DNA of 35,817 nt from Chryseobacterium sp. (GCF_022712095.1 NZ_JALAHD010000228.1:1-35817), one strand, 5' to 3'. Shown: positions 1 to 8,222, counted from the first letter of the stretch. The notes: generated by a model from the letters alone, not told the origin. Translations and numbers: made by a program.

Positions 1-241
1 ATACAGGACATATTCGTTCATGCCTTCACAGGATTCTATATTGTGCAGATATTTCGAAGCAGATGTATTAACAAGTATACATTCTAAGATATATTGAGGC
101 TGTTTATATGCAAAAGCTAATATAATGAATAGATATTTACTGTAGCTCCTCAGAAGCCAAAATATAAAGCTAAAAAGTTAAATAATTGATTTATAATAAT
201 GTGTATTTTTGGCTTTTGATAAATTTCATAAAACAATATTA
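1..241. other. Left edge, no supported gene
   Basis: No complete gene is visible. On the minus strand one frame stays open for 59 codons, from just after a TAA at 178-180 to the window edge, but it lacks an ATG until about position 16. The plus strand has an open frame from base 1 to a TAA at 85-87 in the same codon register. Either could be the end of a neighbouring gene cut by the window, and both cannot be. The remainder is AT-rich leader DNA for the gene at 262. Confidence 0.3.
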
Positions 242-249
242 TATCTTTG
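215..249 (+). promoter_or_regulatory. Bacteroidota-type promoter for the YkgJ-family gene
   Basis: TTTG (215-218), a 23-nt spacer and TATCTTTG (242-249) match the -33/-7 promoter pattern of Bacteroidota. Transcription would start a few bases after 249. That places the TTG at 247 inside the promoter and supports the ATG at 262 as the start codon. Confidence 0.6.
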
Positions 250-261
250 CAAAAGAATACA

Positions 262-750
262 ATGAATTTAGATTTTTACAAAAAACAAGCTCTGCAAAGG
301 CAAAAAGAGCATGGGAAATTTTTAGAGGGACTAAAGAAAAAGCCTCCTAAAAATCTGGATTATATAGTTCAGGAAGTCCATGAGAAGGTTTTTGAAAAAA
401 TTGACTGTCTGGGATGTGCCAACTGCTGTAGGACCACCGGTCCTTTATATACTGAAAAAGATATTGAAAGAATAGCTAAGCATCTTCGTTTAAAACCGGC
501 AGATTTTGAGAGAAAATTTTTAAGAGTGGATGAAGACAATGATAAAGTACTTCAAAACTTACCCTGCTTCTTTTTAAATGAAGATAATACATGCTCTATA
601 TATGAGGTGAGGCCCAAAGCCTGCAGGGAATATCCTCATACGGATAGGAAAAAGATTTATCAGATCAATAGCCTTATGATTAAGAATACTGTGATTTGTC
701 CCGCTGCCTTTGAGTTTGTGGAAGGATTAGAGAAGCGTCTTAATAAATAA
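262..750 (+). CDS. YkgJ family cysteine cluster protein
   Basis: A 162-residue cytoplasmic protein of the YkgJ/UPF0153 cysteine-cluster family, thought to bind a metal ion or Fe-S cluster; its biochemical role is not established. Eight cysteines are arranged as C49-x2-C52-x2-C55-C56, then C102, C111, C121 and C146, with the family-typical stretch PKACREYPH after C111. The N-terminal 45 residues are charged and probably helical. There is no signal peptide or membrane segment. An in-frame TTG at 247 would add five residues but is part of the promoter -7 box, so the ATG at 262 is preferred. The gene stands alone: a hairpin follows at 767-790 and the next gene is convergent. The family call is solid; no substrate can be inferred. 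Confidence 0.85.
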   Translation: MNLDFYKKQALQRQKEHGKFLEGLKKKPPKNLDYIVQEVHEKVFEKIDCLGCANCCRTTGPLYTEKDIERIAKHLRLKPADFERKFLRVDEDNDKVLQNLPCFFLNEDNTCSIYEVRPKACREYPHTDRKKIYQINSLMIKNTVICPAAFEFVEGLEKRLNK

Positions 751-766
751 GAGATATAGAAATAAA

Positions 767-790
767 AAAGCATTGAATTCTCAATGCTTT
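767..790 (+). terminator. Hairpin after the YkgJ-family gene
   Basis: A perfect 10-bp stem, AAAGCATTGA with TCAATGCTTT, closes a 4-nt loop 17 nt after the stop codon. The 3' side is pyrimidine-rich (CTCCTTTC) but not a pure T run, so termination efficiency is uncertain. Confidence 0.6.
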
Positions 791-836
791 CTCCTTTCAC
801 TTTACTTTTTTGTCCATTATCCCGGAACCAGGTATA

Positions 837-868
837 AGAAAAAAGGTCAGGGATTTTCCCTAACCTTA
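837..868 (-). terminator. Rho-independent terminator of gdhA
   Basis: Read on the minus strand, AAGGTTAGGGA pairs with TCCCTGACCTT (one G-U pair), followed by a run of eight T. It lies just 8 nt beyond the gdhA stop codon. Confidence 0.75.
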
Positions 869-876
869 TATTTTGA

Positions 877-2235
877 TTAAACTACTCCTTGTGCTAGCAT
901 AGCTTCGGCAACCTTTACGAAACCTGCAATATTAGCGCCCTTTACATAGTTTACATAACCGTCTTCTTCTTTTCCGTAATCTCTGCAGGCTTTATGAATT
1001 CCAATCATAATTTCTTTTAATCTTGCGTCCACTTCTTCTGATGTCCAGTTCAGACGGATTGAGTTTTGTGTCATCTCTAAACCTGACGTAGCTACACCTC
1101 CAGCATTAGATGCTTTTCCAGGAGAGAATAAAACCTTATTATCCAGGAAGTAGTTGATAGCTTCTAGTGTAGAAGGCATATTCGCTGCCTCAGTTACACA
1201 GGCACACCCATTATCTACTAATACTTTAGCATCTTCCAGATCCAATTCATTCTGAGTTGCAGCAGGAATTGCTACATCACATTTAACTTCCCAAGGGCGT
1301 TTTCCTGGGAAAAATTCTGCAGATGGATATTTTTTAACGTAATCTTCTGCTCTGTTGTTACCGGAAGCTCTAAGTTCTAATAGATAGTCTACTTTTTCAC
1401 CGGTAATACCATCTTTATCATAAACATATCCGTCGGGACCGGAAATAGTAACTGCTTTCCCTCCTAATTCATTAACTTTCTTGATAACTCCCCAAGCTAC
1501 ATTTCCAAAACCCGAAACTGTTACAGTTTTATCTTTAAAATCCTGTCCAATCGTTCTTAGCATCTGTTCTGCAAAATAAACAACACCATATCCGGTAGCT
1601 TCAGGACGGATCAATGAACCTCCATAAGCAAGCCCTTTTCCTGTAAGAACTCCAGTGAACTCGTTTCTGATTTTTTTGTACTGACCGAAAAGATATCCTA
1701 TCTCTCTTGCTCCAACTCCGATATCTCCTGCAGGAACGTCGGTTTCAGGACCTACGTGTTTGCATAATTCTGTCATAAATGCCTGGCAGAAACGCATAAC
1801 TTCCATGTCTGATTTTCCCTGAGGATCGAAATCGGAACCTCCTTTTCCTCCTCCCATCGGAAGAGTTGTCAAAGAGTTTTTGAAAACTTGTTCAAAGGCT
1901 AAGAATTTAAGAACAGATAAATTTACTGTAGGATGGAAACGGATTCCTCCTTTATAAGGTCCGATAGCCGAATTCATTTGTATTCTGAATCCTCGGTTTA
2001 CCTGGATTTCTCCCTTGTCATCAACCCAAGGAACTCTGAATATAATAATTCTTTCTGCTTCTGCCATTCTCTCAAGGAGCTTCATTCCAGTGTATTCTTT
2101 CTTCGTGGCAATAAACGGAATTACAGTAACAGCAACTTCTTTTACAGCCTGTAGAAATTCCGGTTCATTAGGATTTTTTGCTTCAATCTTTGCAATAAAC
2201 TCCTGAATCTTCTGCTCAATATTATATTGTTCCAT
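877..2235 (-). CDS. gdhA: NADP-type glutamate dehydrogenase
   Basis: A 452-residue glutamate dehydrogenase that interconverts 2-oxoglutarate plus ammonia and glutamate in the cytoplasm, linking nitrogen assimilation to the TCA cycle. The Glu/Leu dehydrogenase dimerisation domain (about 55-185) holds GGGKGGSDFDP with the catalytic lysine at about K131, and GPETDVPAGDIGVG around 162-175. The Rossmann domain starts near 235 with GFGNVAWG (242-249). Full length matches the roughly 450-residue hexameric, usually NADP-specific class; coenzyme choice is inferred from family and length. A promoter (2262-2291) and a terminator (837-868) fit a single-gene transcript, although dprA upstream is on the same strand. 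Confidence 0.95.
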   Translation of the reverse strand: MEQYNIEQKIQEFIAKIEAKNPNEPEFLQAVKEVAVTVIPFIATKKEYTGMKLLERMAEAERIIIFRVPWVDDKGEIQVNRGFRIQMNSAIGPYKGGIRFHPTVNLSVLKFLAFEQVFKNSLTTLPMGGGKGGSDFDPQGKSDMEVMRFCQAFMTELCKHVGPETDVPAGDIGVGAREIGYLFGQYKKIRNEFTGVLTGKGLAYGGSLIRPEATGYGVVYFAEQMLRTIGQDFKDKTVTVSGFGNVAWGVIKKVNELGGKAVTISGPDGYVYDKDGITGEKVDYLLELRASGNNRAEDYVKKYPSAEFFPGKRPWEVKCDVAIPAATQNELDLEDAKVLVDNGCACVTEAANMPSTLEAINYFLDNKVLFSPGKASNAGGVATSGLEMTQNSIRLNWTSEEVDARLKEIMIGIHKACRDYGKEEDGYVNYVKGANIAGFVKVAEAMLAQGVV

Positions 2236-2261
2236 ATATTAAGGTTGAATATTATTGCCAA

Positions 2262-2291
2262 CAAATTTAATTTTTTTTTCAAGATTCGCAA
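2262..2291 (-). promoter_or_regulatory. Promoter of gdhA
   Basis: On the minus strand, TTG (2291-2289), a 19-nt spacer and TAAATTTG (2269-2262) match the Bacteroidota consensus. The predicted transcript has a leader of about 25 nt before the gdhA ATG. Confidence 0.6.
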
Positions 2292-2425
2292 CACCATATT
2301 TGATAATTGTTTAAAATTTAACAATAATGAGGCGTAATATTATTAAATTGATAATTTGTGTTTAAATTTTGTCAAAAATTAAATATTATGCTTGAAATAG
2401 TGCAATATTAAGAAATGGTTAAATC

Positions 2426-3532
2426 TTAAATTACTACAAATTGTCTCCCTGAAAGTGATTTTATTTTACCCAAAAGCTCCAATTCCAGAATTAAAGGTAA
2501 AATTTTATGAGTTGGGATGGAAATTTTTTGTGCCAGATCATCTAATGAAATTTGAGAATTATGTAAAATGGTATGATAGATTAATGATTGATTTTCAGTA
2601 AGTTGAATAGCTTCTGTTGGGATAGGAAAAAGTTCTTCCATTTTGAGCGAAGAAGGATTAAAGCCCAGAGAATCGATCAGGTTTTTAATGCTTGAAATAG
2701 CTGCGGCTTTATTCTGGAAAATTAAGTGATTACATCCTTGGCTGTATGGATCGGTAATCTTTCCGGGGAGTGCATATACATCCCTGTTGTAATTATTTGC
2801 ATAGGTGGCCGTGCTGATAGAACCACCTCCAAATCCGGTTTCTACTACAATTGTAGAGGGAGAAAGTCCTGCTATAATTCTGTTTCGCTGGAGGAAATTT
2901 TCCCTGTCCGGCTTTCGGGAAGAATTAAATTCAGTAACCAGTGAGCCATTCTCCTCAAGGATTTTCTCAGAGAGTTTCCTGTTTTTAGAAGGGTATAAAG
3001 TGGTAAAACCATGTGCCAGAATAGCAATAGTTTTGATGTTACAATTTATAGATTGCTCATGAACCTCTTTGTCAGTCCCTAATGCAAGGCCACTGACAGA
3101 ACAGAAATTAAAAGACTTTGTTTCCTCAAAAAAATCTTTGATGAATTTTTTTCCATAAGGGCTTATGTTTCTTGTTCCTATAATGCTAATGGGGTTTGAA
3201 AGTTCAAGCTGGCCCTTATGATAAAGAACGGAAGGAGCATCGTCACACTCATTCAGTAAAGAGGGAAGCTGATTAAGATGTTTAAGACTGATCTGAATAT
3301 GATTTCTTTCACAGAACTGAAGTTCTTTTTCCGCAAATTGTAAATGTTCGGTTTTTCCGATATCCATCACAGTCTTGAAACCTATGCCATCAACTTTTTG
3401 ATATTCTTTTTTAGCTTGAAACCATGCATTTTTAGCACTTCCGAATGTATTAACCAATTTGGAAAAGTTAATATCACCAATCAGCAGGCACTCCCGTAAT
3501 GCAATAGAGTAAAGATGTTCTTCGGTGTACAT
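2426..3532 (-). CDS. dprA: DNA processing protein DprA
   Basis: A 368-residue DprA/Smf protein. DprA binds incoming single-stranded DNA and loads RecA during natural transformation, and it is also kept in bacteria not known to be competent. The N-terminal ~70 residues resemble the helix-hairpin-helix/SAM-like region (KVDGIGFKTVMDIG). The Rossmann-like core begins at IIGTRNISPYG (117-127) and continues with SGLALGTDKEVHE (147-159), FLQRNRIIAGLS and GGGSISTATYA. The last ~65 residues fit the winged-helix domain common in this family. The canonical SGLARGID and GSLITA motifs are slightly diverged but recognisable. The gene lies 34 nt after the rhomboid gene and is probably co-transcribed; a TACATTTG -7-like box at 3554-3547 might give extra internal initiation. 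Confidence 0.93.
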   Translation of the reverse strand: MYTEEHLYSIALRECLLIGDINFSKLVNTFGSAKNAWFQAKKEYQKVDGIGFKTVMDIGKTEHLQFAEKELQFCERNHIQISLKHLNQLPSLLNECDDAPSVLYHKGQLELSNPISIIGTRNISPYGKKFIKDFFEETKSFNFCSVSGLALGTDKEVHEQSINCNIKTIAILAHGFTTLYPSKNRKLSEKILEENGSLVTEFNSSRKPDRENFLQRNRIIAGLSPSTIVVETGFGGGSISTATYANNYNRDVYALPGKITDPYSQGCNHLIFQNKAAAISSIKNLIDSLGFNPSSLKMEELFPIPTEAIQLTENQSLIYHTILHNSQISLDDLAQKISIPTHKILPLILELELLGKIKSLSGRQFVVI

Positions 3533-3566
3533 TTGTGTTTTTCTTTCAAATGTAACAAATTGAGAA

Positions 3567-4337
3567 TTATTTTCTTCTTCTTAAATCATCCAGATGATCC
3601 CAAATATCATCTCTTTTCTTGTAAGGAAGTTCAGAGAAGTCTTCGGGATGGTTTTCTTTATATTCCTGCCAAAGCTTATCATCTTTTTCACTATAATAAT
3701 TAGGAAATTCCCAGATATATTTTTTCTTTCTTTCTCCGACATCTTTAAAAATGAATGCGATGATACTTCCTACAATAGCTCCTGAAAGGTGAGCCTGCCA
3801 AGAGATCTTGCTGGGCTCATTAAGTGTGTAGAAAAGTTCTTCAGGAAACATTCCCCATACCAAGCTTCCATAATACAGAACAACCAGAAGTGAAATGGTA
3901 AGCAGCTTCATGTTCCATCGGAAAACGCCACTGAAAAAAAGAAAAAATGCCAATACGTAAACTACACCACTAGCTCCAATTGTGCAGGTGTACATATATT
4001 CACCTGTAAGGATATCTATGGGAGGAAGCAGCCATACAAGGAATCCGGTAGCTAGCCAGCCAATTATAAAAACCTTATTGGCTACCAAAGGATAAAATTG
4101 ATATAACAAGAACATAAGAGCTGCCATAGGAATTGAATTTCCTATAATATGATCTATATTCCCGTGTAAAAGAGGAGAGGTAATTATTCCGAGCAAACCT
4201 TCAGGTAAAAGAGGAATAATTGCGCCAAAACAACTTTCAAAAAAGCCGTGTAGCTGTAAGAAGTATCCAAACCACATCGCAGCAAGCATCAGTAGCGGAT
4301 TTATAATTGCTTTTTTGGAAATTACATTTTTTAGCAT
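3567..4337 (-). CDS. Rhomboid family intramembrane serine protease
   Basis: A 256-residue polytopic inner-membrane protein with about six transmembrane segments (roughly 12-198) and a charged cytoplasmic C-terminal tail of about 55 residues. The rhomboid signature is complete: His58 and Asn67 in HGNIDHIIGN, the catalytic serine S123 in GASG, and the catalytic His183 in SWQAHLSG. Such enzymes cleave membrane-embedded helices; the substrate cannot be told from sequence. It is the first gene of a probable rhomboid-dprA operon. The upstream gap of 415 bp contains a direct repeat and a hairpin (see 4389-4491), which may belong to its leader. Confidence 0.9.
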   Translation of the reverse strand: MLKNVISKKAIINPLLMLAAMWFGYFLQLHGFFESCFGAIIPLLPEGLLGIITSPLLHGNIDHIIGNSIPMAALMFLLYQFYPLVANKVFIIGWLATGFLVWLLPPIDILTGEYMYTCTIGASGVVYVLAFFLFFSGVFRWNMKLLTISLLVVLYYGSLVWGMFPEELFYTLNEPSKISWQAHLSGAIVGSIIAFIFKDVGERKKKYIWEFPNYYSEKDDKLWQEYKENHPEDFSELPYKKRDDIWDHLDDLRRRK

Positions 4338-4388
4338 GGTGATATTATCTCAAATCGAAAGCCAATGATAAATTTCGGAAAATTTGGC

Positions 4389-4455
4389 GATGGTTTTATT
4401 ATTTTGAACTAAAAGTAAGACAAAAAGTAATGATTTTGAGATGGTTTTATTATTT
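4389..4455. repeat. 16-bp direct repeat upstream of the rhomboid gene
   Basis: GATGGTTTTATTATTT occurs at 4389-4404 and again at 4440-4455, a period of 51 bp. The sequence between the copies is not repeated. Confidence 0.7.
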
Positions 4456-4463
4456 ATGAAGAA

Positions 4464-4491
4464 GAGAGTCATGTGATAACACATGACCCTC
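4464..4491 (-). other. Strong hairpin in the rhomboid upstream region
   Basis: On the minus strand GAGGGTCATGTG pairs with CACATGACTCTC around a 4-nt loop, giving 12 bp with one G-U pair. On the plus strand that pair becomes an A-C mismatch, so a minus-strand RNA structure is favoured. No T run follows, so a simple terminator is unlikely. Confidence 0.5.
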
Positions 4492-4700
4492 CAACGTTTA
4501 AAAATAATATATAAGAAGCTTTAAATTTTATCTTTTGTCTTTAATTCAGTTAATAATTTACCTTTATTTGATTACAAAGATAAGTCGGCAAATAGACATT
4601 GGGAATGTACTTTTCCGATTTTTACTTATAAAAAACTGTTTTTTATGTGCTTAAAAAAAGAGAAAGTAAAAAAACACATTTTTTATTTGTACCCTCTATC

Positions 4701-4732
4701 TTTGTGTTGAAAAAATTATATTTCTATTTTTG
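4701..4732 (+). promoter_or_regulatory. Promoter of the first DUF3078 gene
   Basis: TTTG (4701-4704), a 20-nt spacer and TATTTTTG (4725-4732) fit the Bacteroidota consensus. The leader to the ATG at 4753 would be about 17 nt. A second box, TATCTTTG at 4697-4704, overlaps the -33 element but lacks an upstream partner. Confidence 0.6.
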
Positions 4733-4752
4733 CAGGAAAAGTCATTTAAATA

Positions 4753-5673
4753 ATGAAGAAGTTTTTATTGATTCTTTCCATTTCCATAGGGATTTTTGCC
4801 AGTGGGCAAGAGGAAAAAAAAGAGCCTGTAAAAGATTCCATAAAATACTGGTCTGTTTTAGGTAAAAATTCTTTAATGCTTAATCAGGCTGCTTTCTCAA
4901 ACTGGGTAGGTGGAGGCGCTAATAATGTGGGCTGGCTTGCTGGAGTGAATTATAATATCACTTATGAAAAGGATAAAGATTTATGGGAAAATATTATTAT
5001 TCTGGATTATGGACAAAACAATACAAAAGGTATTGGAACAAGAAAGACGCAGGATGTTATTAATATTTCCACCAATTACGGAAGACAGTTTTCCAAGAGC
5101 TGGTATTTCTCGCTGGGAGCAAGTTTCCAATCCCAATTTTCGGCAGGATATGAAGATGGAAATAATCCAAGTGCTAAAAAAATATCAAATTTTATGGCTC
5201 CCGGTTATCTGAATGTCGGGATGGGGATTACCTATAGACCGAATGATAATCTAAATGTTACTTTACGACCTACCAACGCAAGATGGGTTTTTGTATTAGA
5301 TAAAGAACTCCAGTATGCTGGAAGTTATGGTTTAAAGAGTGATGGTGACCGTTCTTTGTTGCAGTTCGGTTTTCTGGGAACAGCATCTTATAAACTGAAA
5401 ATAATGGATAATGTCAGTCTCACTAATACTGCTTCTGTTTTTTCCAATTATCTGGATCATCCTGAAAGATTGGTATTATCTTATGGAGGTATTTTAAATC
5501 TTAAAGTAAACAGGTTCATCTCTACTAATGTTACAGTAGATGTACTGTATGATCATAATCAAATTCAGAAAACACAATTGAAACAGACTTTAGGAGTTGG
5601 TTTCGCTTATACTTTAGATAATGGAGTAAAGCGCTCTTCACGTAAAGACAATCAATGGTGGATTAAAAAATAG
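4753..5673 (+). CDS. DUF3078 domain-containing outer membrane protein (copy 1)
   Basis: A 306-residue secreted protein with a signal peptide (about 1-19, ending ASGQ). The mature part is rich in alternating aromatic/hydrophobic strands and resembles the DUF3078 family, which is widespread in Bacteroidota and predicted to form an outer-membrane beta-barrel; function is unknown. A hallmark early segment is SLMLNQAAFSNWVGGGANNV (about 41-60), and the strands continue to the C-terminus. It is followed, after a terminator, by a paralogue of exactly the same length that is identical over long stretches (for example SNYLDHPERLVL). It has its own promoter. The family call is firm and the barrel is inferred. 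Confidence 0.85.
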   Translation: MKKFLLILSISIGIFASGQEEKKEPVKDSIKYWSVLGKNSLMLNQAAFSNWVGGGANNVGWLAGVNYNITYEKDKDLWENIIILDYGQNNTKGIGTRKTQDVINISTNYGRQFSKSWYFSLGASFQSQFSAGYEDGNNPSAKKISNFMAPGYLNVGMGITYRPNDNLNVTLRPTNARWVFVLDKELQYAGSYGLKSDGDRSLLQFGFLGTASYKLKIMDNVSLTNTASVFSNYLDHPERLVLSYGGILNLKVNRFISTNVTVDVLYDHNQIQKTQLKQTLGVGFAYTLDNGVKRSSRKDNQWWIKK

Positions 5674-5690
5674 AATAATAATAAATTAAA

Positions 5691-5733
5691 AAAGAAGCTT
5701 TACAGATATCCTATTTTGTAAAGCTTCTTTTCT
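5691..5733 (+). terminator. Terminator after DUF3078 copy 1
   Basis: A perfect 13-bp stem, AAAGAAGCTTTAC with GTAAAGCTTCTTT, surrounds a 14-nt loop and is followed by T-rich sequence, 17 nt after the stop codon. The two paralogues are therefore probably transcribed separately. Confidence 0.75.
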
Positions 5734-5860
5734 TTTCGGAAGAAGTGTTATTATGTGTAGTTTTAAGTTTGTTTTCTTTTGCTAGAATTATTTTAATATT
5801 TCGAATATTTGTGATTTGTTTTTTATTATATTTATAAATAAAATTAAAAAATCCTTACTT

Positions 5861-6781
5861 ATGAAGAAAAAATTATTACTTATTTCCATTTCTTTGGGAA
5901 TAACAACAGCTGCACAAGAAACTAAAACAGATGCTGCCGCGGTAGACACTATAAAAGCATGGTCTATACAAGGGCAAAATACTTTAATGCTTAATCAGGC
6001 CGCATTCTCTAACTGGGTAGGTGGGGGAGCCAATAACGTAGGTTGGCTTGCCGGTATAAACTATAATATGACCTATGAAAAAGGAAAAGATTTATGGGAA
6101 AATATTGTTATTCTGGGATACGGACAGAATAATACCAAAGGAACAGGAACAAGAAAAACACAGGATGTTATCAACCTTTCTACCAATTATGGTAGAGAAA
6201 TAGCTAAAAACTGGTACGTTTCTGCAGGAGCCAGCTTACAGACACAATTTGCAGCGGGATATGAAGATGGCAATAACCCTGACGCTTTAAAGCTTTCAAA
6301 CTTTATGGCTCCGGGATATCTTAATATAGGTGCCGGTTTTACTTACAGGCCTAATGACAATTTCACTATGACATTGCGTCCTGCAAATGCCAGATGGACT
6401 TTCGTACTGGATAAAGATCTACAGTATGCGGGAAGCTACGGGCTTAAGAATGATGGAGATTCTTCTTTATTTCAATTCGGTTTCTTAGGAACAGCTGTTT
6501 ACAAAGTGAAAATTATGGATAATATTAATTTAACGAATACAGCTTCTGTATTTTCGAATTATTTAGATCATCCGGAAAGACTTGTTTTAGCATATGGAGC
6601 CATTTTAAATATGAAGATCAACAAATATATTTCTTCCAATATTACACTAGACCTTCTATATGATCACAATCAGATCAAAAGAACACAGCTAAAGCAGACA
6701 TTGGGAGTTGGAGTTGCTTATAATTTTGATAACGGAGTGAAACGTTCAGAGAAAAAAGATAATCAGACTTGGATGAAATAA
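5861..6781 (+). CDS. DUF3078 domain-containing outer membrane protein (copy 2)
   Basis: A 306-residue paralogue of the preceding gene, with a signal peptide (1-18, ending TAAQ) and the same strand-rich DUF3078 body. Shared blocks include LMLNQAAFSNWVGGGANNVG and NLTNTASVFSNYLDHPERL. An in-frame ATG at 5816 would add 15 residues before the Lys-rich signal start. The ATG at 5861 is preferred because it gives a normal signal peptide and a length equal to copy 1. A weak promoter-like pair lies at 5778-5811 (TTTG, 22 nt, AATATTTG, one mismatch to the -7 consensus). A strong bidirectional terminator follows. Differences from copy 1 are concentrated in the N-terminal linker and in the extreme C-terminus. 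Confidence 0.85.
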   Translation: MKKKLLLISISLGITTAAQETKTDAAAVDTIKAWSIQGQNTLMLNQAAFSNWVGGGANNVGWLAGINYNMTYEKGKDLWENIVILGYGQNNTKGTGTRKTQDVINLSTNYGREIAKNWYVSAGASLQTQFAAGYEDGNNPDALKLSNFMAPGYLNIGAGFTYRPNDNFTMTLRPANARWTFVLDKDLQYAGSYGLKNDGDSSLFQFGFLGTAVYKVKIMDNINLTNTASVFSNYLDHPERLVLAYGAILNMKINKYISSNITLDLLYDHNQIKRTQLKQTLGVGVAYNFDNGVKRSEKKDNQTWMK

Positions 6782-6805
6782 ATAATAATCAGGTCTTACT
6801 TTAAT

Positions 6806-6834
6806 AAAAAGCACCTTTAATTAAGGTGCTTTTT
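6806..6834. terminator. Bidirectional terminator between DUF3078 copy 2 and sufD
   Basis: AAAAAGCACCTT pairs with AAGGTGCTTTTT (12 bp, 5-nt loop), with T runs on both strands. It serves the convergent plus-strand DUF3078 gene and the minus-strand suf operon. Confidence 0.85.
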
Positions 6835-6843
6835 TATTATATT

Positions 6844-8151
6844 TTAAAATTCAATATCTACTTCCAGTTTTTCAGCTAAAAGCTTGGATATTTTCTCCTT
6901 TAAGGGTTCTATATCAATATTCTGCATGGCATCATTAGCAAATGCATATAATAATAAAGCCTGTGCTTCTTTCTTGGAAATTCCTCTTGCTCTTAAGTAA
7001 AAGAGAGCATCTTCATTAAGTTGTCCCACGGTACAACCGTGAGAACATTTTACATCATCTGCAAAAATCTCCAACTGAGGTTTAGTGTCAATGGTAGCTC
7101 CTTCGCTTAATAGCACATTATTATTTTGCTGGTAAGCATTTGTTTTCTGAGCGATTTTGTCAACGAAAACTTTCCCATTGAAAACCCCGTGTGCATTATC
7201 CTTATAAATACCTTTATAATTCTGATAGCTTTCACAGTTAGGTTGGTTGTGATGAACTGCTGTATGGTGGTCTACCAGCTGTTCTTTTCCGATGATAGTA
7301 ATTCCATTCATAAACGAGTTGATATTCTGTCCGTTATGAATGAAGTCTAAGTTGTTTCTTACCAGTTTCCCTCCAAAAGAGAAGGTGTTTACTGTCGTTA
7401 AGCTATCTTTTTCCTGTTTCGCAAAAGTACTGTCGATAAGATAAGAAGTATCATTATCATTCTGAAGCTTGTGCCAGTCAGCTTTTGCATTAGGATAAGT
7501 GAAAATTTCAGTAACTGAATTGGTAAATGTGTAAGTTTCATCAAAGTTATGATGACTTTCAATAACCTCTACTTTTGCACCTTCTTCTACAATCAGAAGG
7601 TTTCGGGTGTTATAGAATGTGTTTTCTTCTTGGTTCTGAGATAAATAGAAAACATGGATGGGTTTTTCAATAACCACATTCTTAGGAACCTTTAGGAAAA
7701 AACCATATTTGCAATAGGCAGTATTCAGATTGGTAAATGCTGAATCTTCAGGAGTAAGAGTATTGAAATACTGATCAAAAACTTCTTTATGTTTTTCATC
7801 ATTCAGAGCATAATTGAAAGAAAGAAATTCTACATTTTCAATGGAAACTCTTGAAAGTTCCTTGTGTAGTTTTCCATTAATAAAAACAATCCAGTCGAAA
7901 TGTTCTTCTCCCAGATGTAGCTCATCCAGTTGCTCTTTAGTGATGTTATGACCTTCCTTAGGGAAAAAGTTATAGTTTTTCTCCGTAATTTCCTTAAGGT
8001 TCGTATATTTATATTCTTCGTCTTTTTTGGTTGGAAAACCAATGTTCTCAAATTTTTGAAGAGCTGATTTTCTGTCTCCATCTAAAAATCTATGGTGAAG
8101 ACTCTCCAGGAATTGGTTGTGGTTTTCTGTAAGTTGTTCGTATAAAGCCAT
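6844..8151 (-). CDS. sufD: Fe-S cluster assembly scaffold protein SufD
   Basis: A 435-residue SufD, partner of SufB and SufC in the SufBC2D scaffold that builds Fe-S clusters. The C-terminal half carries the SufB/SufD beta-helix domain. The conserved block DDVKCSHGCTVGQL (from about 365) contains the family histidine (about H371) that in E. coli SufD takes part in cluster assembly. A GTG at 8172 extends the frame by seven residues, but the ATG at 8151 (MALYEQL) is a more usual start. It is the last gene of the suf unit, 71 nt after sufC, and the terminator at 6806-6834 follows directly. No sufS or sufE is next to it. Confidence 0.93.
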   Translation of the reverse strand: MALYEQLTENHNQFLESLHHRFLDGDRKSALQKFENIGFPTKKDEEYKYTNLKEITEKNYNFFPKEGHNITKEQLDELHLGEEHFDWIVFINGKLHKELSRVSIENVEFLSFNYALNDEKHKEVFDQYFNTLTPEDSAFTNLNTAYCKYGFFLKVPKNVVIEKPIHVFYLSQNQEENTFYNTRNLLIVEEGAKVEVIESHHNFDETYTFTNSVTEIFTYPNAKADWHKLQNDNDTSYLIDSTFAKQEKDSLTTVNTFSFGGKLVRNNLDFIHNGQNINSFMNGITIIGKEQLVDHHTAVHHNQPNCESYQNYKGIYKDNAHGVFNGKVFVDKIAQKTNAYQQNNNVLLSEGATIDTKPQLEIFADDVKCSHGCTVGQLNEDALFYLRARGISKKEAQALLLYAFANDAMQNIDIEPLKEKISKLLAEKLEVDIEF

Positions 8152-8222
8152 TATTGGTACTTCGGCTATCACACCTATTTATATTATAATTAAAATTATT
8201 TTAGAAGGGTTGTTTCGGACTA

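Larger units (their letters stand above)
4338..4752. other. 415-bp intergenic region with direct repeat and hairpin
   Basis: This gap separates the divergent rhomboid (-) and DUF3078 (+) genes. It holds a 16-bp direct repeat (4389-4404, 4440-4455), a 12-bp hairpin (4464-4491), a minus-strand TATCTTTG box at 4582-4575, and the plus-strand promoter at 4701-4732. A 44-codon minus-strand frame (4484-4350) starts inside the hairpin; it has no family resemblance I recognise and is not called as a gene. Confidence 0.6.

Noticed and set aside
2388..2700. 13-bp repeat ATGCTTGAAATAG at 2388-2400 and 2688-2700, exactly 300 bp apart
   Set aside because: One copy is in dprA coding sequence and flanks do not match; most likely coincidence.
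8152..8172. GTG start seven codons upstream in sufD
   Set aside because: ATG at 8151 is in frame and gives the expected N-terminus; the GTG adds residues with no family support.
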